Source: Kryptolebias marmoratus (Eukaryota; Chordata; Actinopteri; Cyprinodontiformes; Rivulidae). Taken from it: 64,000 nucleotides of DNA. The stretch is taken from NCBI RefSeq assembly GCF_001649575.2, contig NC_051443.1:5925435-5989434 (forward strand). Direction: 5' to 3'. The notes beneath the pieces were generated by a model. The model had not been told where the DNA came from and ran no database searches. It saw only the letters and a program-made list of their open reading frames with translations. A program made the translations under genes and the position numbers. Shown here one piece after another: positions 11,915 to 25,570 of the stretch; position 1 is the stretch's first letter, and every line of letters begins with the position of its first letter.

Positions 11915-12250
11915 TCTTTTACAAAAGACAGCAATAGCATAAACTGAACATTTTTCACAAAGCACATTTCTTTTTTAGCAGATCGTGACAGCATTTACAT
12001 TTTGGATCATTTGTCGTTGAACAAGGGAAGTATCAAAACCAAAGGTGTAAAAAGGTTTAGGGACAAGAGTAAGAAGAGTTCTTCATTTGGATTGTCTTGC
12101 ATAGAGCAGCATGTCTCAGAGGTGTGTTTAAGTGGAGAGGAGTTCTTCACTCCTGCAAGGGCATAAAACAAACAAAAATTTAAAAAAGCAAAAAACAAAA
12201 AACAAACAAAAAAAAAAAAAACAGCTACTTACTTCTGGACAAACATTTTG

Positions 12251-15200
12251 TCAAGCAAAGGGATTTCCAAAAGCATTTGTTGAGCCAAAAGTCTGAGCAA
12301 CAGAGCTACTTTGCTACAAGAATAAAAAAAATAGAATACATTAGTCACTTAGTCAACAAGAGTGAAATGTTAGTCATTTCAGCAAAATGTGTGAATATTT
12401 TACCTTAGCTACTGGCAGAGCTCCAAATGGACTGGAATCTGGGGCCCCAAATGCTTGATCAAACATGTCCAGCCCCTGCGTTGGTGCTGGACTGATGGTG
12501 TTTGGAGCAGAAGAGAAAGCAGCATTTAGGTCAGGAGTAAAACTTGGAGCTAGGGTAGCAGCCGGGACAGGAACTGATGCTGGAGATGGTTTAGGGGCAT
12601 CTGAACCAAAACATGACACAATCAGAAACCAATCAGAATCTCTTAATACAGAAATTTCCTACTATAGTCAGTGAGTCTTAAGTGTACCATTAACAGCAAG
12701 TGATGACATCTGATTGATATCAAAGTCATCATGATCTGCAGCATCCTGAGCCAGGCCCACTTTACTGGAGAAGTACTGATCAAACGCCCCTGACTCTTTG
12801 TCACTGTTGGGTGGAGCAGAGATGGGAGTCTGCTCTCCTTTCCTCGCTGGGATAGCAGGAGGTTTGACGATCTGGAAGTTTTTGAACATGTCCTTTCCAC
12901 TTTTCTTCTCTTTTCCTGCAAGGGGATCTAAAGCTGTGAAGGCACTGTTCTCCACTTTCGGAGGGGCCTCTACAGGGGGCTTTGGAGGGGGGCGAGACGG
13001 ACCGTGCTGGTCTCCCATGCCTGGGAATAGGCCAGGTTGGAAAGGATTAGATGCAACAGGCTGACCCCATGAGAGATGAGGTGGAGAGAGAGGAGGAGCA
13101 GCGAAATGTGGAGACATCTGCTGGCCCCAGGCTGAGGGCTGCATCTGAACGCCAAAAGCAGGTGGCTGTAGAAAGCCTGTTGCGGGCATTCCTGGCATGG
13201 GGAACATGTTGGGTGCAGCAGTGGAGGCCCCCCACATGCCCAATGCAGGAACACTGGTGGTGGCTGGTGGATGCAACTGAAGATTTCCTGAATGGGTTGG
13301 AGATAAAATATGAAGCAGTTTAGAAACACAATCAGCTGAACTTCAAACAACTAGAAAATAATAAAATTTGAGTGGTATTAATGCAGCTATTGCTTAAAAT
13401 TCCAATATAATATAAAAACCTAAGCTAAGAAAGTGATTACACTTTTATACAGTTCATACATCAAAAATAAAGAGAACCAAATCAAAAAGAAATGTTAAAG
13501 CTGGTGCCAGTGGGTCATTATGGTCTCACCCCTTTGTCTCACTCCCTGGCTGCCAAGTTAATGAAAGAGAAAAGCAGTAGCTGTGTAAAAACTATTAATC
13601 AGATTTTAAAAATTCTTCAACTTTGAGCAGCAAAAGACTAAAATTCATGAGTGATCATCAATGTTTCTACAGTGTTTTTTTAATGCTCTCTTCAAAACTG
13701 GAGGTGAAGGCTCTTTGAGCTAAAATATAACTGAAGTGTACATAAGCATTAGTGTGCACTCAGTAAAACGTAGGAATTTTTTAATACAAACTTGTTTATG
13801 TACCATGAAGAGTTGTGCAGTAAGAAGAGTTTTGTTTCCAAGAGATTTAAAAAGTTGAGATGGCTTAAAAGTTTAAATTTGTGACATTAACTGTCAGTTG
13901 AAAATTTCATGGAAAATTCTCATAATTTAAAAGTCTGTGTTTGAATAAGCCATAAAAATATCAAAATACAATTCAGTCATGGAAAGTCCAACTTTTAGAT
14001 CAATTTAAAATGTCAATGTTTCTACTATGAAGTCTGCATGAGCTATAGCGCTCCAAAAGAGGGCTGGGTTTTCTCATGCGTCTCACAAAATACCACAGAT
14101 TTTTTTTTTTTAGGCTTACAATGTGTATTACCACCAAAAGTCATAATCCAACATTCCCAATCTAGATGTACATTTTAGTAAAGAATTTACACGTTTTATT
14201 CAAAGCTGCAGGATAAAAGTTGTAAACGGTAGTAATACTGACGCATGAATGTTTATTGTGAGATTTACCCAGAGCAGTTACGGAGGAGGGAGCAGGTGTG
14301 TTGTTGAAAAGATCAGTTGAAGCAGTTGACCCCTCAGTAGCAGGAGTAGTAAACAGTTCTGCACCAAACAGGTCACTGGATGCAGACTAATTAGGAAAAC
14401 ATATATAAAAAATGATGCATCATACCACCACAATATAATACATTTTAAAAGGTGACTTTTTATAAAAAGGCATGCTTTACCAAAACCCATTTATCTAAAC
14501 ATGGTTGCACGTGCATGCCTTGCCACTTACCTGTGTTTTTAAATCACTGAAGCATGAATGTTAGGAAAATAAGAGCACAGATGAGAGAGTGGCTGTTTCT
14601 CAGCAGCACAGCAAACATACCATCTATTCAAGCAGAAGCAGCATTTAATCACCAGTGCAAACAAAGACAGAATAGATCTAACCCTCTGCACCTGATGTGC
14701 GGGAGGAAATCAGAGGCTTTGAATGGCATTCGTACCCAGACCACCAGTGGAAAAAAAATCCCTCAAAAAGGAGACGTTAGAGCCAAATGTGCTGCAAACG
14801 CATGCAACCCCACTAACAGCTAGCTGTGTGGTGTCACCTTTGCACTCCTTCGACCCCGTCCGGACTGTGGAGGTGGACTTATGACAACAGAGTCCTTGCT
14901 ATGAGCTGTTGGTTCTGGATGATTAGTTATGGCATCAGAAATGGTGGAGGTTTTCAAAGAGGAGTCAAAAAAGGGGTTTTTGGTAGAGTGCACTTGACTC
15001 TCATTCCCATCCATCAAGCTTATTGCAGTGCCCTGAGTTATACTGCCTCCTAGTGGCCACTGACCGTTACTGAGAGCAAGGATCATGGATTCACTGGACA
15101 ACCCAGTTAACTGCTGACTAAGATTTTCAGCATCTCCATTAAAAACAGTCTTATTTGTGCTCTGAGCAGAACTTTTTAAAGTGTCAGTGAGGGAGGAGTG

Positions 15201-18200
15201 TGTATCATCTGGTACAAAACTAGTGGGTGATTTAGAAAGAGGGTCATCTCTGAATGGGTGACTGTCTGGAGCTGGAAAGTAACCAAAAGTTGAAGAAAAT
15301 GATGTTTCTTTGTGGGACGATGCCTTAAAGACAGGACCACTGGAAGTTAAAAATAAGTTATCCTTTATGAAGTTTTGATTGCTGTCAACTTCAGCAGAGA
15401 AGTCCAGCAAAAGAATTTCATTAGAGTCCTGGTTAACGTGAGGAAAGGGTAGGTAGAGAGGGGGGACAGTGAGACAGAAAACAAGATTTGTGAATCAGTT
15501 CTGCAGGAAGACAAACAGATGTTAACAAAATGAATCAGGGTGTGGATTTTAAAGCTGCTACCAGTGGAATATTTACACAAAAGTATTAGAGTCATGACAA
15601 ACTAGATCAGAGTTCATCTTAAAGTTTCAGGAGCTTTAAACACCGGCAAGTTTGGGGAGGGGAAAAAAAAAAAAAGTTTTTGCCACCACCATATAACTCA
15701 AAACTTCAAGGTTCACTTAATTCCACTTGTAGCAGCTTTAGGATTAAGGACAATGAGACAGTAACCCAATTCTAAAAAGAGTCTAAAATTGAATAACTCT
15801 GTCATTATAAAGTAGCGTTCACTGTAAAAGTCATAGCTTTTTAAGTTCCCTCAATTTGGAGAAAGAATTTATGTCTAACAAGACTGATGAGAATTTCCAA
15901 ACACAGCTTAGACTAAATTGGATCACTGAAAACTCCCAATCTTTAAAATTTTGTGGTGGTTCATGCCATTGCATTTTATTAAACCATTACACTGGTGTTA
16001 GTTCTGCTTCACATTAATTATTTCTGCAGAAATTTATATATTCTCGCAAGAAATGCTACCGCTAGCTGCTGGCCATAAGGAGAACGGTAATGTTTTTACC
16101 AATGTGATTGCATGTCTGTTAGCAAAATATTTCATGAACCAATCAACGGCCTGATGAACGTTTCAAATTATTTAACAAGCATCTACTTTTTTTTCCTTTA
16201 GAATCAACCAAATTCAAAATGGCTGTGAAAGCTAATCAACAGCTGATGCAACTCAGTTTTCTAGAATTTGAGCTAAAACTGAGTAAACCTAGCTGATTAA
16301 GATCAATCATTACCACCTACTGAGTGCTAATAGGTCTTGTGAGATCTCATACTGTGTAATTGCACAAGGTTTGACCAAAATGGCTACCAACTCATTTATC
16401 AAAGTAAGAGCTTAGTTTAAAACCGGCATGAAAGCAGCTGGTGCATTCTGTCAAGGACTAGAAGCCCTTTATTTGTTTTTGCGAATCATTGAATTTTATG
16501 AAATCGTGCAACATTAAATTGACACTGTAAAGGTTTTTAGGAATACATCCTCAATATATATGTATTGAGATGATTCTTGGCTGCTACCATGCCAAATCTT
16601 AGCTCAATATCTGTGAAACTGGCCGAGTTGCAGCTTTCAGCAGCAGGCAAACTACAGAATTACATGTGGGAGGGAGAAAAAAAAAGTAATGTGACAATGT
16701 TGATGTAAAACGGTTTATAGAACAGCTTTCACATGAACTGCTGTGAAATCTTTGGAACTTCAGTTGTGATCCATTTTAGTGTTAGCCCTGTTTGTATTAA
16801 CTTGGCTCAAACAGGTCAGAATGAACCCATTTCTCCAGCTGAAGTCATTCAAAAAGCCATCTAAAGCAGGTAAATATCTCAACTTTCAGAGAACCCCACA
16901 TCAAAATGGCAAAACTATTTATATATAAAAAGCTCTCTTTAGAATTGAGTTCGCACATGACATGAAATGATCTGGGGAGGTGTTGCGCTCATTAGGTGAA
17001 GTTTTTTGTACAAAAATCCATTTTATATCTTCAGAACACATTCAGAAGAGAGATTACACTTATGTTCACACAAAAGACTATTGTAGTTTTAAAAATGTTC
17101 AGAGAGTACAACAATCAATGTATAATACTGTAAATATCCTACCTCTTACGTTGGACCTGAATAAAAATTTTGAAAAAGTTAAAAAAAAAACAAAAAAAAA
17201 ACAGTGAAGTACTTCACTTACAGTTGGAGCCTGGATGTCTGGGGGAGTTGTAATGTCTCCAAAAAGGTCAAGCTGTTCCACTTGCTAGATGGGAGGAAAA
17301 AAAAAACAAATTATTCAGCATTTCACTCAAAATCATTCATTATAAAAAAAAAATAAAAAAAAAAAACAAAACAAACAGAAATTCTTACTTGGACACCTTT
17401 TCCTTCGTTTGTGTTTAGCGAGGCATTTCCATTCTGATGAAGAAAAAAAAAGTGTTAAAGAAAGTGGAAAGAGCCTTTAGAAAACTAACAGCTTTCAGGT
17501 TTTTACCTCAACTACTCCTGCACCATTTTCACCCTGTAAGAAAAGATAAACCGTTGATTAAGTTTTAATCATGTTTCAGAGGAATGTCTGAACGGTGGGA
17601 TTCACTGAAACACAAAACTGCACTCCCAGAAAATTCCTTCAGAAAGAACATGTCATGACCAAGCATTTGACCTCAATAAGAAAATGGCAGCTTAAATGTG
17701 AACGTTACCTTCTGTGAGGACTCTGCCTCTTTCTTCTTCATGTTGAAGATTACTTGGAACAGATCTTTCAGATCAATTACCAGGGGCTCTGCCTGCATGA
17801 TAACACAAAGACAAATTGTTCACTCGTGCTTTTATACATTTATTATTTTACCCATTAGGGGCAGACTTAACCATTAACAAAGATTTTGGCCTCACAAAAG
17901 GAAAAACCCTAATAATTTTACAGCATGGATCTCATTTTCTCATTTGTGGTGTTAAATACAAGTTTAATGTATTAAATATGTAGTTTTACAAGGTAAAGTC
18001 CAGAATCATTTTAAAATGCTACAAAGATGCATCTCCCCACCACTGCATAGTTTATATCTGAATTGCATTGATCAAAAAAAAAATACTTCAAACAGCAGTA
18101 TTTGCCATCCTGGCATTATTGAAAAAGAAAGTGGAATATTTTGGGCTAGACTAATTCTTCTACACCACTTAAGCTGAAAAACTAAAAAGGAGCTACACGA

Positions 18201-20012
18201 ACACGATATTCGGAGGAGCATGTGTTAGCACACTGATGCTAAAACAAAGAGTGTAGCAAAAGCAATTGGTAGTTTTGATGAGCAAATTCAGTTTAAATTA
18301 AAGCTTCTCAGATTAGAAGCAAACTTTTAATTTACAGCCTAATGTTTCTTGAAGGAATGCATATCACCTATAGCCTTTTATACCAGAATTCTAAAGTCAT
18401 ATTATGCTAACAAAGAATAAGAGTTGTAGCAGTTTCTCAATTTTTAAATTTTATGCACAATTTCATGCAAGATCTTGCAAAATGTGTTAACACTTGGTAT
18501 GTATTGTGGATCACTCAGGTACTACTACATCAAACATAGATCAACTGTAAAACTGACCAAGTCATTTATCTATGGCAGCCATCTTAAATGGGATTGACGC
18601 AAAAAAAAAAAAAAAAAAATTGTAGATGTACATCTAATTATTACTTTCAGTTTCATTAAAATCTATTCAGTGGTTGATCAGATTATTTTGCCAACAGAAG
18701 CAAATGCACTCAGGCAAATCTACCGCCTTTTTTTGGTGGGCAATAATTTAGCAGGAAAGATTAAAATTTTTCAATAAACAATAAGCTACAAATTGGTCTT
18801 AGATTATGGGCTGAAAAAATAATGACAAGGTGGAGAGTTGGGGTCCCCTATCTTAACTTCACTTTAGGCCCTAAAATGACCAAGACTGCCTTTGCTATCC
18901 ATGTGAGTGTTACCTGCTGGGCAGTCTTAATGGCAAAGAACTGATGCTGTCCTTCTGCTCCACACACATATCCAAACGCTCTGTTGTCCGTTACATCTCT
19001 GGCAATGAAGGAGATCTTATTCACTGCATGTTCATGTTCGATCACCTGAGTGATGAGGAGAAAAGCCTTTTAACAGCAATGCATTCAAATCATCTCCACT
19101 TTAAACTGCAGTGAAAGTAAACGAGACTCACTCCTGATCTCTCGTCAACAATCTTTATACCCGACATAGAAATGTTGACCCAGATTCTTTGTTTGTGCTT
19201 GCCTTGGGACCGAGCAGCTACTGCCATACCCTGCAATATTTAAAAAAAAAAAAAAAACACCAAAACACCTTTACTGTAGCAGCTGTTCATGAATTCCACA
19301 TCAAACAAGCACAAGTAAATACTTTAAAAACATGTGAGCAGGTGAATATTTGAGGTCTTATGTTGTACCTTCAGTTTCATCATGGAGTCCTGGCACATCT
19401 TGTCTCCACGGGCCTCTGGAACATCGTCAATGCCGATGAGTTTGGCCTTGTACCTCACACCATCCCCTTGAAACCTGCCCAATAGGTACTCATCCGTCTT
19501 CTCCGCTACTAGAAAAAAAAGAAACAGTTTACACATCACTAAAATACCAGAAGTGGTGCAAAAATCATCAGTTTTACCAAGTTTGTCTTTGAGTTGTATA
19601 CAGAAGCTTTCAGAACACCTAAATTTGTCTGCAGAGATCCAAAACTTAAATTTCATACCAAAAGAGATCATTCCTTCCAGCAGAAACCTAGTTCTTAAAC
19701 ACATACAGTCTAGCCTCCACAATCATGAAAAATATTTACATAAATCCAGTTTAGTGGCTTGTTTAAACTTCAACTTCTGACCATTCAGACAGATTTAAGT
19801 TGGAGACGGGTATGCCTGAGAGGCACTGCAATAATATCCAGTAAGAGCAACAAAATACTTAAATGTTTTGTTAAATTAGCTGCATTAATAATTGAACATT
19901 ACCCTATTAGACCTTTTTATTACAGAAAATATTAATTGTTGTGTTTACTGTTGATCCTTCAAAAAGACTGCAACATGCTACATTTAACAGGAATAAAAAA
20001 AGGAAAGAAAAG

Positions 20013-20060
<48 letters not shown>

Positions 20061-21913
20061 ACTTCAATCCTGTGGATCCCAAACTTTTGGCTCACAAAAT
20101 GATAAGATAAAGATATTTCTTTATTAATCCCACAGCTGGGAAATTTACATTGTTACAGGAGCACAGGGGACAGAACAGAACCAATATACAGAAAATACAA
20201 ATGAATATAAAATACTAAGTAAATAATTACCTTGGAACATGACATCTATTGCTACTTTAAATTACAAAATATTGCCAATAATCCTAATAAACAATATAAT
20301 TCGTCCAGTCACTTTACCCAGTTCTTCTTGCTCAGGGTTTCACAGAGAAGGTGCACAGCTTCACTGAATGCAACTTTAGTGCAGTGCTCTATTTAAATAG
20401 GCAGATGTATGACAAAGCTGCTCAGGTTTTTCTGTGATTGACACAGGACATTTTATTATACTGTGACCACAGTGGGTCCAATCAGCTCTCAAATCAATCA
20501 GAACAAAACTAAAGAAAAATTCATGTCTTGATAAACTAGTTTTTTTGTTCAATAATTCTGATAAACTGTTCAGTTTTAACTGGAAAACAAATATGTTGAG
20601 AATATTTTCAAAGATGGCCGTTTAATCCGCTTATATTAGTTTTAACTGAGACATCCAGGCAATAGCTCTGCTGTTTGTGTGGGGTCACGTCAGTTCGGCA
20701 GGCAGGCCTACAGTGGGTTTGCAGTCAAACTAACAAACTAATGTGGATAAAAACATTCCATCCAGAGTAAATATGTCTTTAGTGTGCACTGAGGCAAATC
20801 ACACTTGAATTACACTATCCAGATTAAATCAGATCAGTTGGTGCCAGTTCTGAATGGTGTCATAAAGATGAGGGACAACTACTCACACTGATCAGGTGAC
20901 ATTTTTGTTACCAATTAACCAGTGTTTCGACTGGGAGGTAGCCGGAGCTGGGAGTCAAACCTGTGACCTTCTTACTGAGGGACAACAGCGCTAACCAGCC
21001 TAAACAAGGGCATGATGATACAAAACAGTCCTTAAACCCAAAATGCCATTTTTAAAGTCAATTTTATTTTTGTAACGATTGAGAATATGCCATAAGCAGT
21101 CATTTTTAAATGCTACTTCATAACTGGAGATTATATAAAAAAACCCACTTGATGTTATATTACTCACATGGGGTCCGGACCCCAACTTCGGGAACCACTG
21201 CTTTAATGAGCTAACCAGAGTCTTGCAGCCTGTTAGCTTGCCAGCGTCTGCAGCTGTTCTGTGCTGCTGAAAGTCTCACATTGAAAATCTGTTTAACATA
21301 TGCATCAGCTTCATACATTTAGATATTTTACAGAACTGAATTGTTTATAGCCTTCTGGTCCAAGATTTAGTCAACACACCTGACTTTTGTTTTTTAACAA
21401 TGTATGCAACATTTATTGTCAAGGACATCTGTAAGACCTTTGAGATAAACAGCGAGAGGCTCTACCTGGTAGTAAAACATTGAATCACGACTAATTTAAT
21501 TGTTATGCTTTTATATCCAGATATAAAGGGGAAAAAAGCTTAAATAAAACCAGCCATGATGAGTCTTTAAATACCAATTTAAAATTTGCTTAAAAATACA
21601 TTTACTGAGAAGTTTATTCTACATTTTTTTAAATGTATTTAGTTTGGTTTTGCTGAAATGTTTTTGTTAGCATGTTTCTGGAGTTTCTGTAAAATGAGGG
21701 TCCCCTCTCTCACTTCCTGTTACTACAATAAACGAAGCCAAGTCATTTAACTGCATCAACTTTTCAGAGCTCACCTTTCTTCTTCTCCTTCTTCAACTGG
21801 GCCTTGGCCACGGCTGTCACCGGGGAGCTGGGTGGCGTGTTTGAGGTCGAGGCTGTAGGTGGGGTTGTGGGGTCAGCAGATGCTGGGACACTGTTTTCCA
21901 CCGCTGCAGACAT
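12251..21913 (-). CDS. dab2: Disabled-2 (Dab2), clathrin/cargo endocytic adaptor
   Basis: Thirteen coding exons in one frame (high to low): 21775-21913, 19369-19508, 19132-19230, 18914-19045, 17709-17792, 17507-17533, 17389-17433, 17222-17284, 14838-15428, 14269-14386, 12688-13287, 12404-12600, 12251-12313; total 765 aa, near the mammalian length. Residues 1-46 are a basic/Ser-Thr-rich lead (MSAAVENS...KKEKKK). Residues 47-180 form the PTB domain, which binds NPxY cargo tails and PIP2 ([55 protein letters not shown]). The rest is a long disordered adaptor tail with NPF motifs (KNPFFD, SNPFQP, C-terminal FGNPFA) and a myosin-VI-binding-like [19 protein letters not shown]. Exon 14838-15428 matches the alternatively spliced endocytic exon of mammals. 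Its clathrin/AP2 motifs are altered (see findings). The start is the first ATG after the acceptor at 21957. Confidence 0.95.
14100..14112. repeat. Poly-T tract in dab2 intron
   Basis: Run of about a dozen T bases. The rest of this intron (13288-14268 outside the exons) holds nothing recognisable. Confidence 0.7.
16100..16460 (-). repeat. Family A repeat in dab2 intron
   Basis: Starts 'catgtctgttagcaaaatat', runs through 'gatgcaact' and 'ttgaccaaaatggct', and ends with 'gcatgaaag' before 'gtgcattctg'. It lies in the large intron between exons 17222-17284 and 14838-15428. Confidence 0.75.
18340..18730 (+). repeat. Family A repeat in dab2 intron
   Basis: Begins with the hairpin 'ttcttgaaggaatgcatatc' and ends at the 'tgatcagattattttgccaa' and 'cagaagcaaatgcac' region. 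A poly-A stretch (18600-18619) interrupts the usual 'ttgactccaaaag' segment. Confidence 0.75.
20005..20058. repeat. Long poly-A tract in dab2 intron 1
   Basis: More than fifty A bases broken by a few G. Likely a retroposon tail; the retroposon head adjoining it is not recognised. Confidence 0.85.
20100..20230 (-). repeat. Retroposon-like repeat
   Basis: Contains 'tttctttattaatcccaca' and 'ctgggaaatttacattgtta', then 'caggagcacaggggacaga', a sequence recurrent at retroposon ends in many teleosts. Class is not certain. Confidence 0.45.
20915..21000 (-). repeat. GGAT-tailed retroposon, internal fragment
   Basis: Contains 'gagtcaaacctgtgacctt' and 'cttactgagggacaacagcg' followed by 'ctaacca', the internal conserved part of the same retroposon family as 5098-5212. 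Confidence 0.55.
21170..21215. repeat. hAT-type terminal sequence (fragment)
   Basis: 'ggggtccggaccccaa' followed by 'cttcgggaaccactgct' is the kind of terminus seen on hAT transposons and their MITEs. The opposite end was not located with confidence. Confidence 0.35.
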
Positions 21914-23119
21914 GATGTGTGGGGGAGGGGGTGAAGCTCACGGGACAAGTGATGAACTGAGGGAAAACAGACAGCAGCTCCGTGTTCTGGGGCAGTGATG
22001 TCAGCCGAACATATAACTAACACCCACACATGCTTCTGTTTTCGTTTGTCTGGAACACAAAGTGATGATAACAGTGAGAAGCGTCAGTGTCAAGAATTAA
22101 AAAGACAGGATTTTAACTCTTGATTACCCTGCAATTAGACTGGAAAAATCCTTTCCTGCAAAAGGAGCTTCACCATAAAAGAATAGTCAAATTTAACAAT
22201 ACCCAGGAAATGTTTACAACTACCAATCTGAAGGAGAAGCGAGATTTACGACCAATAAAATACAAGACCTCAGATAAAAATCTGAACCAGCCTTTTAGGT
22301 TTCAGACAACCTTTTTTATTTTTTTTTTTATATAAAACATTTATTCTTAAAAATGTCAAACTTCTTTACACGTTCATTAAAATTCATAGTAATTTAGTGG
22401 ACAACCATCCCAGAACAGGAAATGCATCTTATGAATTGTACAGCCTGAACATGTGATCCAGAACAATAAATTCTTAGTGAATTAGGATATTCACAGCTTT
22501 GACTGCTCATAAAATGATTCCTCAATCATAATCAAGATGAGAGCTGTGGCCTCAGCAGAAAACAAAAACAACAACAAAAAAAAAATAAACAAACACAGGA
22601 AAGTACACGAAGCAGAAATTTCATGCAGGTTTCCACTTCAGCTAGAGCTCACCTCTGTCAAATGGTAATTAAAGGGAAGGCATTACATCAAGAGCATAAT
22701 TTAAACACGTAATGTGTGAGAGGGTCACTGTAAACTGCTGACAAATCACAAGCATTCAGCTGAATGGAAAAAGAAACGGGCTATAAAGCTCCCCTGGCCA
22801 CAAGTACTGGAAACCAACCAGCACAAATCCTGCTCTGCCCAGTTACAGACGTACTTTCAGGAGCAGCTTCAGAGGAAACACTGCTCACAGCCCTGCTGGA
22901 AGAGAGCCTGTCACTACTGCTGAGCAGAGCAAAGGTTGGAAATGGGCAAAGGTTGAGCAGTTATAAGGTTAATCTTACGCTAACAGAGCAACACGATCCC
23001 GTGATGCCCAGCTAAGCAAGGACAAAAAACAGGAGCCTTTAAAATTATAAGTTTCTCCCCATGGTAGGTTGAAAATCTGTATTAAATCAGAGTTTCACAA
23101 TCGTGTTTTAAAGTTCAGG

Positions 23120-23230
23120 TGCAATTAAAGTCTTAGCAATCTCTGAAGGAATGAATATCACATGCCACCTTTCGTGCCAGAGTTTTGAACTGAGACCATC
23201 TTATGTTGGCAGCTGTATTCAATGGTGCCC
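23120..23230 (+). repeat. Family A repeat, 5' fragment
   Basis: Hairpin-side end only ('ctgaaggaatgaatatcac', 'gccacctttcgtgccagagt', 'gagaccatcttatgttg'). It is then cut by a GGAT-family retroposon piece. Confidence 0.6.
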
Positions 23231-23264
23231 ATCTTCATCAGTCACTGTCTGAGAGTTGGGGGAT

Positions 23265-23460
23265 ACCTTTGACAGGTCACAAGTCCATCACAGGTACACA
23301 TAGACAACCATTCATACTCACTCCTAGGGACAATTTAGAGTTCCCAACTGTGGGAGGAAACCCTTGAGCACTGGGAGAGCATGTAAACTAAACAAAGGCT
23401 TTCAGACTAGGAGGTGATCTTGTGACCTTCTTGCTGTGAGGCAACAGCTCCAACCACTGC
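23265..23460 (-). repeat. GGAT-tailed retroposon, internal fragment
   Basis: Shows 'aggtcacaagtccatcaca', 'gggacaatttagagttccc' and 'gtgaccttcttgctgtgagg' blocks of the family whose 3' ends are at 5098 and 6115. It appears inserted in a family A copy (23120-23230 and 23480-23570). Confidence 0.65.
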
Positions 23461-25239
23461 AATGCCATTTTAGAACAATATTTGTTGAACTATAGCCATT
23501 TGTTCGCCAAGCTTCATTAGCTGTGATGACCATCTTGTATAAGGTTTGTAGATGTTCATCTGATGGGTTTTTCTTGTTTTTTTTTAAACCAATAGTTTCA
23601 TTATAGTACATCCAGTGGTACATGAACTATTTAGCTGAGAGCTGACTCCAAATAGCTGATGGCTATATTTGAAATGGAGCTTGCATAATTTGTAAGCCAT
23701 CAGAATGTGTGTTGGGAATGACCATAGACTTATTAAAATACTAGACTCCATACTGGCCCAAAAACGAGATAAGAACACCTAATTAAGTCAATGAGAGTGA
23801 CTTTAAGCTTCAACCACGCTAATATTCTAAAATTGACTGCAGCATTTGTGTCTTAGTCAGTTGGCTATGGCTCCCATCTTGAAATTGGGTTGCTCCAGTG
23901 ATTGCTTCATGCAAGTTTTGTCGAAATCCTATGCGGACATGGCCAAAAACATTTCACCTTTTGGTGGCGGGTCACATTTAGCACATGAGAGAATTTCTAG
24001 TTCACACATTTGATCCAACACTTCAACAAGAAAAGCAGAAATGTTGGACTCTAGAGAAAATAAGAGTACAAATTGACATAACCAATGCACACCTTCAGCT
24101 TTGTGCCAATTAGCTCAAGATAAGCAACACCTGATTAAGAGGTTTTGCAACCCAGGAGCTAAGCTGATAGGACAATCCATTTGATCCTTGAAAGAAACGG
24201 GGCTTTTTATTCCTGTAAATGATGGTATATAGCCTTAAGGCTACAGAGGATCTGAAAAAGTTGGCAGTTCAATTTCAAGAGTATCACAAGAGCTTTGATT
24301 AAAATGAAATTATTTAACTAGCAGCAAACCCCTGAATGTCTAAACCAACTGTCATTTAAAACCACTGCAGGCCATACAGATTTTGTTTTGAAGCTTCATA
24401 ACTCCTTAATGCTTTACTTGCACAAGCCTGACACATGACTGTTCCTGTCCATCAACCAGAGCCTCATAAAACTGCTGTAATGTCAGCACTTTGTTGCACA
24501 TTTGAGTTAAACTGTTACGCTTTAACAGCCACCTTCCAGAAAAGCAGCCACAACGTCTAGGATGAAAGGAAAAACCCAGATCTATTTAGTGTCACAACAC
24601 AACTCGACAATTGAGCGAAGAACACAGGAATAAATTTAAATTTGTCAGCAGAATAACTGCAGCACAAGGGCAGAAGTGTCACAATCCTGGGCCGTCAGGA
24701 AACAAAAAGTGCTGCACATCTGGAGGAAATAAGGGAATGAGTCAGACTGGATGAATGAGATGGTGAAATACCACAGGCCCACTGAACACAGAGCAGGCAG
24801 ACACTTTCAAACCAAAGGAAACAAGAAAAGTTTGTGTGTTCATGAAGGCTGCATGAAAGGAGAGTGGACAAACTTGAAAAGTTTAAATAGACCTAAAAAA
24901 AATATGACGTCAGAAGAAAATTGAAATAAACATTACCTTCTGGCTGCATTTTACTGAACAAAAAAAAAAAAAAGATTTGATGTCATTTTTAAACAAAGTG
25001 CCCCCTGAGTAAATCACATGACTGATTCAAAGCAGTCGGTGTTTCATAGTAACACAAGCACATCCTCTGCATCTCCAAGCACGACATATACTACTACAGA
25101 AATCAATCAATCTATACAAAAATGAAAATTCACACCAACCCCTACTCATCACAGAATTAAACATTGTTTTGCCATCATTTATTTCGCCACTAGATGTTAC
25201 TAAAACCATGTTTTGAATAAATGAACCCATTTTCAATAC

Positions 25240-25400
25240 AATGGATGGAGTGGTTTAATACTGGTTCGTAACCAGTAGCTGCTCGTCAGGCAAGAATGCG
25301 CCACAAAAGAACAGCGACGCAAAGACCGACCTGTTTGAAAGCCCAGGGTGAGAAGCCGAAGTCCCGCTGCACGAGCTCCGAACTGAGCGTGAAACCCTCC

Positions 25401-25433
<33 letters not shown>

Positions 25434-25560
25434 CGAGCCCAATCAGACGCAGCTGCGCAAAACGAGCAGGAGTCCGAGATTTTCTGCTAAATACCGGCGG
25501 GGAGAGGGACGGAGTTTAACCCCGTCACTGCCTGACGCGTCTCTGCTGCAGAGGGGCGGT
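25240..25560 (-). promoter_or_regulatory. CpG-rich region, probable dab2 promoter/5' UTR exon
   Basis: The only GC- and CpG-rich stretch upstream of dab2. It contains a CAG/CAA run (25402-25433, GCTGCTG on the dab2 strand) and, on the minus strand, a possible donor CAAACAG/GTCGGT near 25332. The first coding exon has an acceptor (CCCTCAG) at 21957-21963 with 43 bases of 5' UTR before the ATG, so a noncoding first exon must exist upstream; this is the best candidate. Inference only. Confidence 0.45.
25402..25433. repeat. (CAG)n short run
   Basis: CAG/GCA triplets interrupted by one CAA. It produces a poly-Cys or poly-Ala reading in artificial frames. Confidence 0.85.
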
Positions 25561-25570
25561 GACAAGCACA

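Noticed and set aside
12465..13323. Several plus-strand open frames
   Set aside because: Antisense shadows of dab2 coding exons.
22764..23015. 83-codon open frame in dab2 intron 1
   Set aside because: No splice partners, no recognisable domain, partly low complexity; likely chance.
25233..25442. Open frame with a poly-cysteine run
   Set aside because: Out-of-frame reading of the CAG run in the CpG-rich region.
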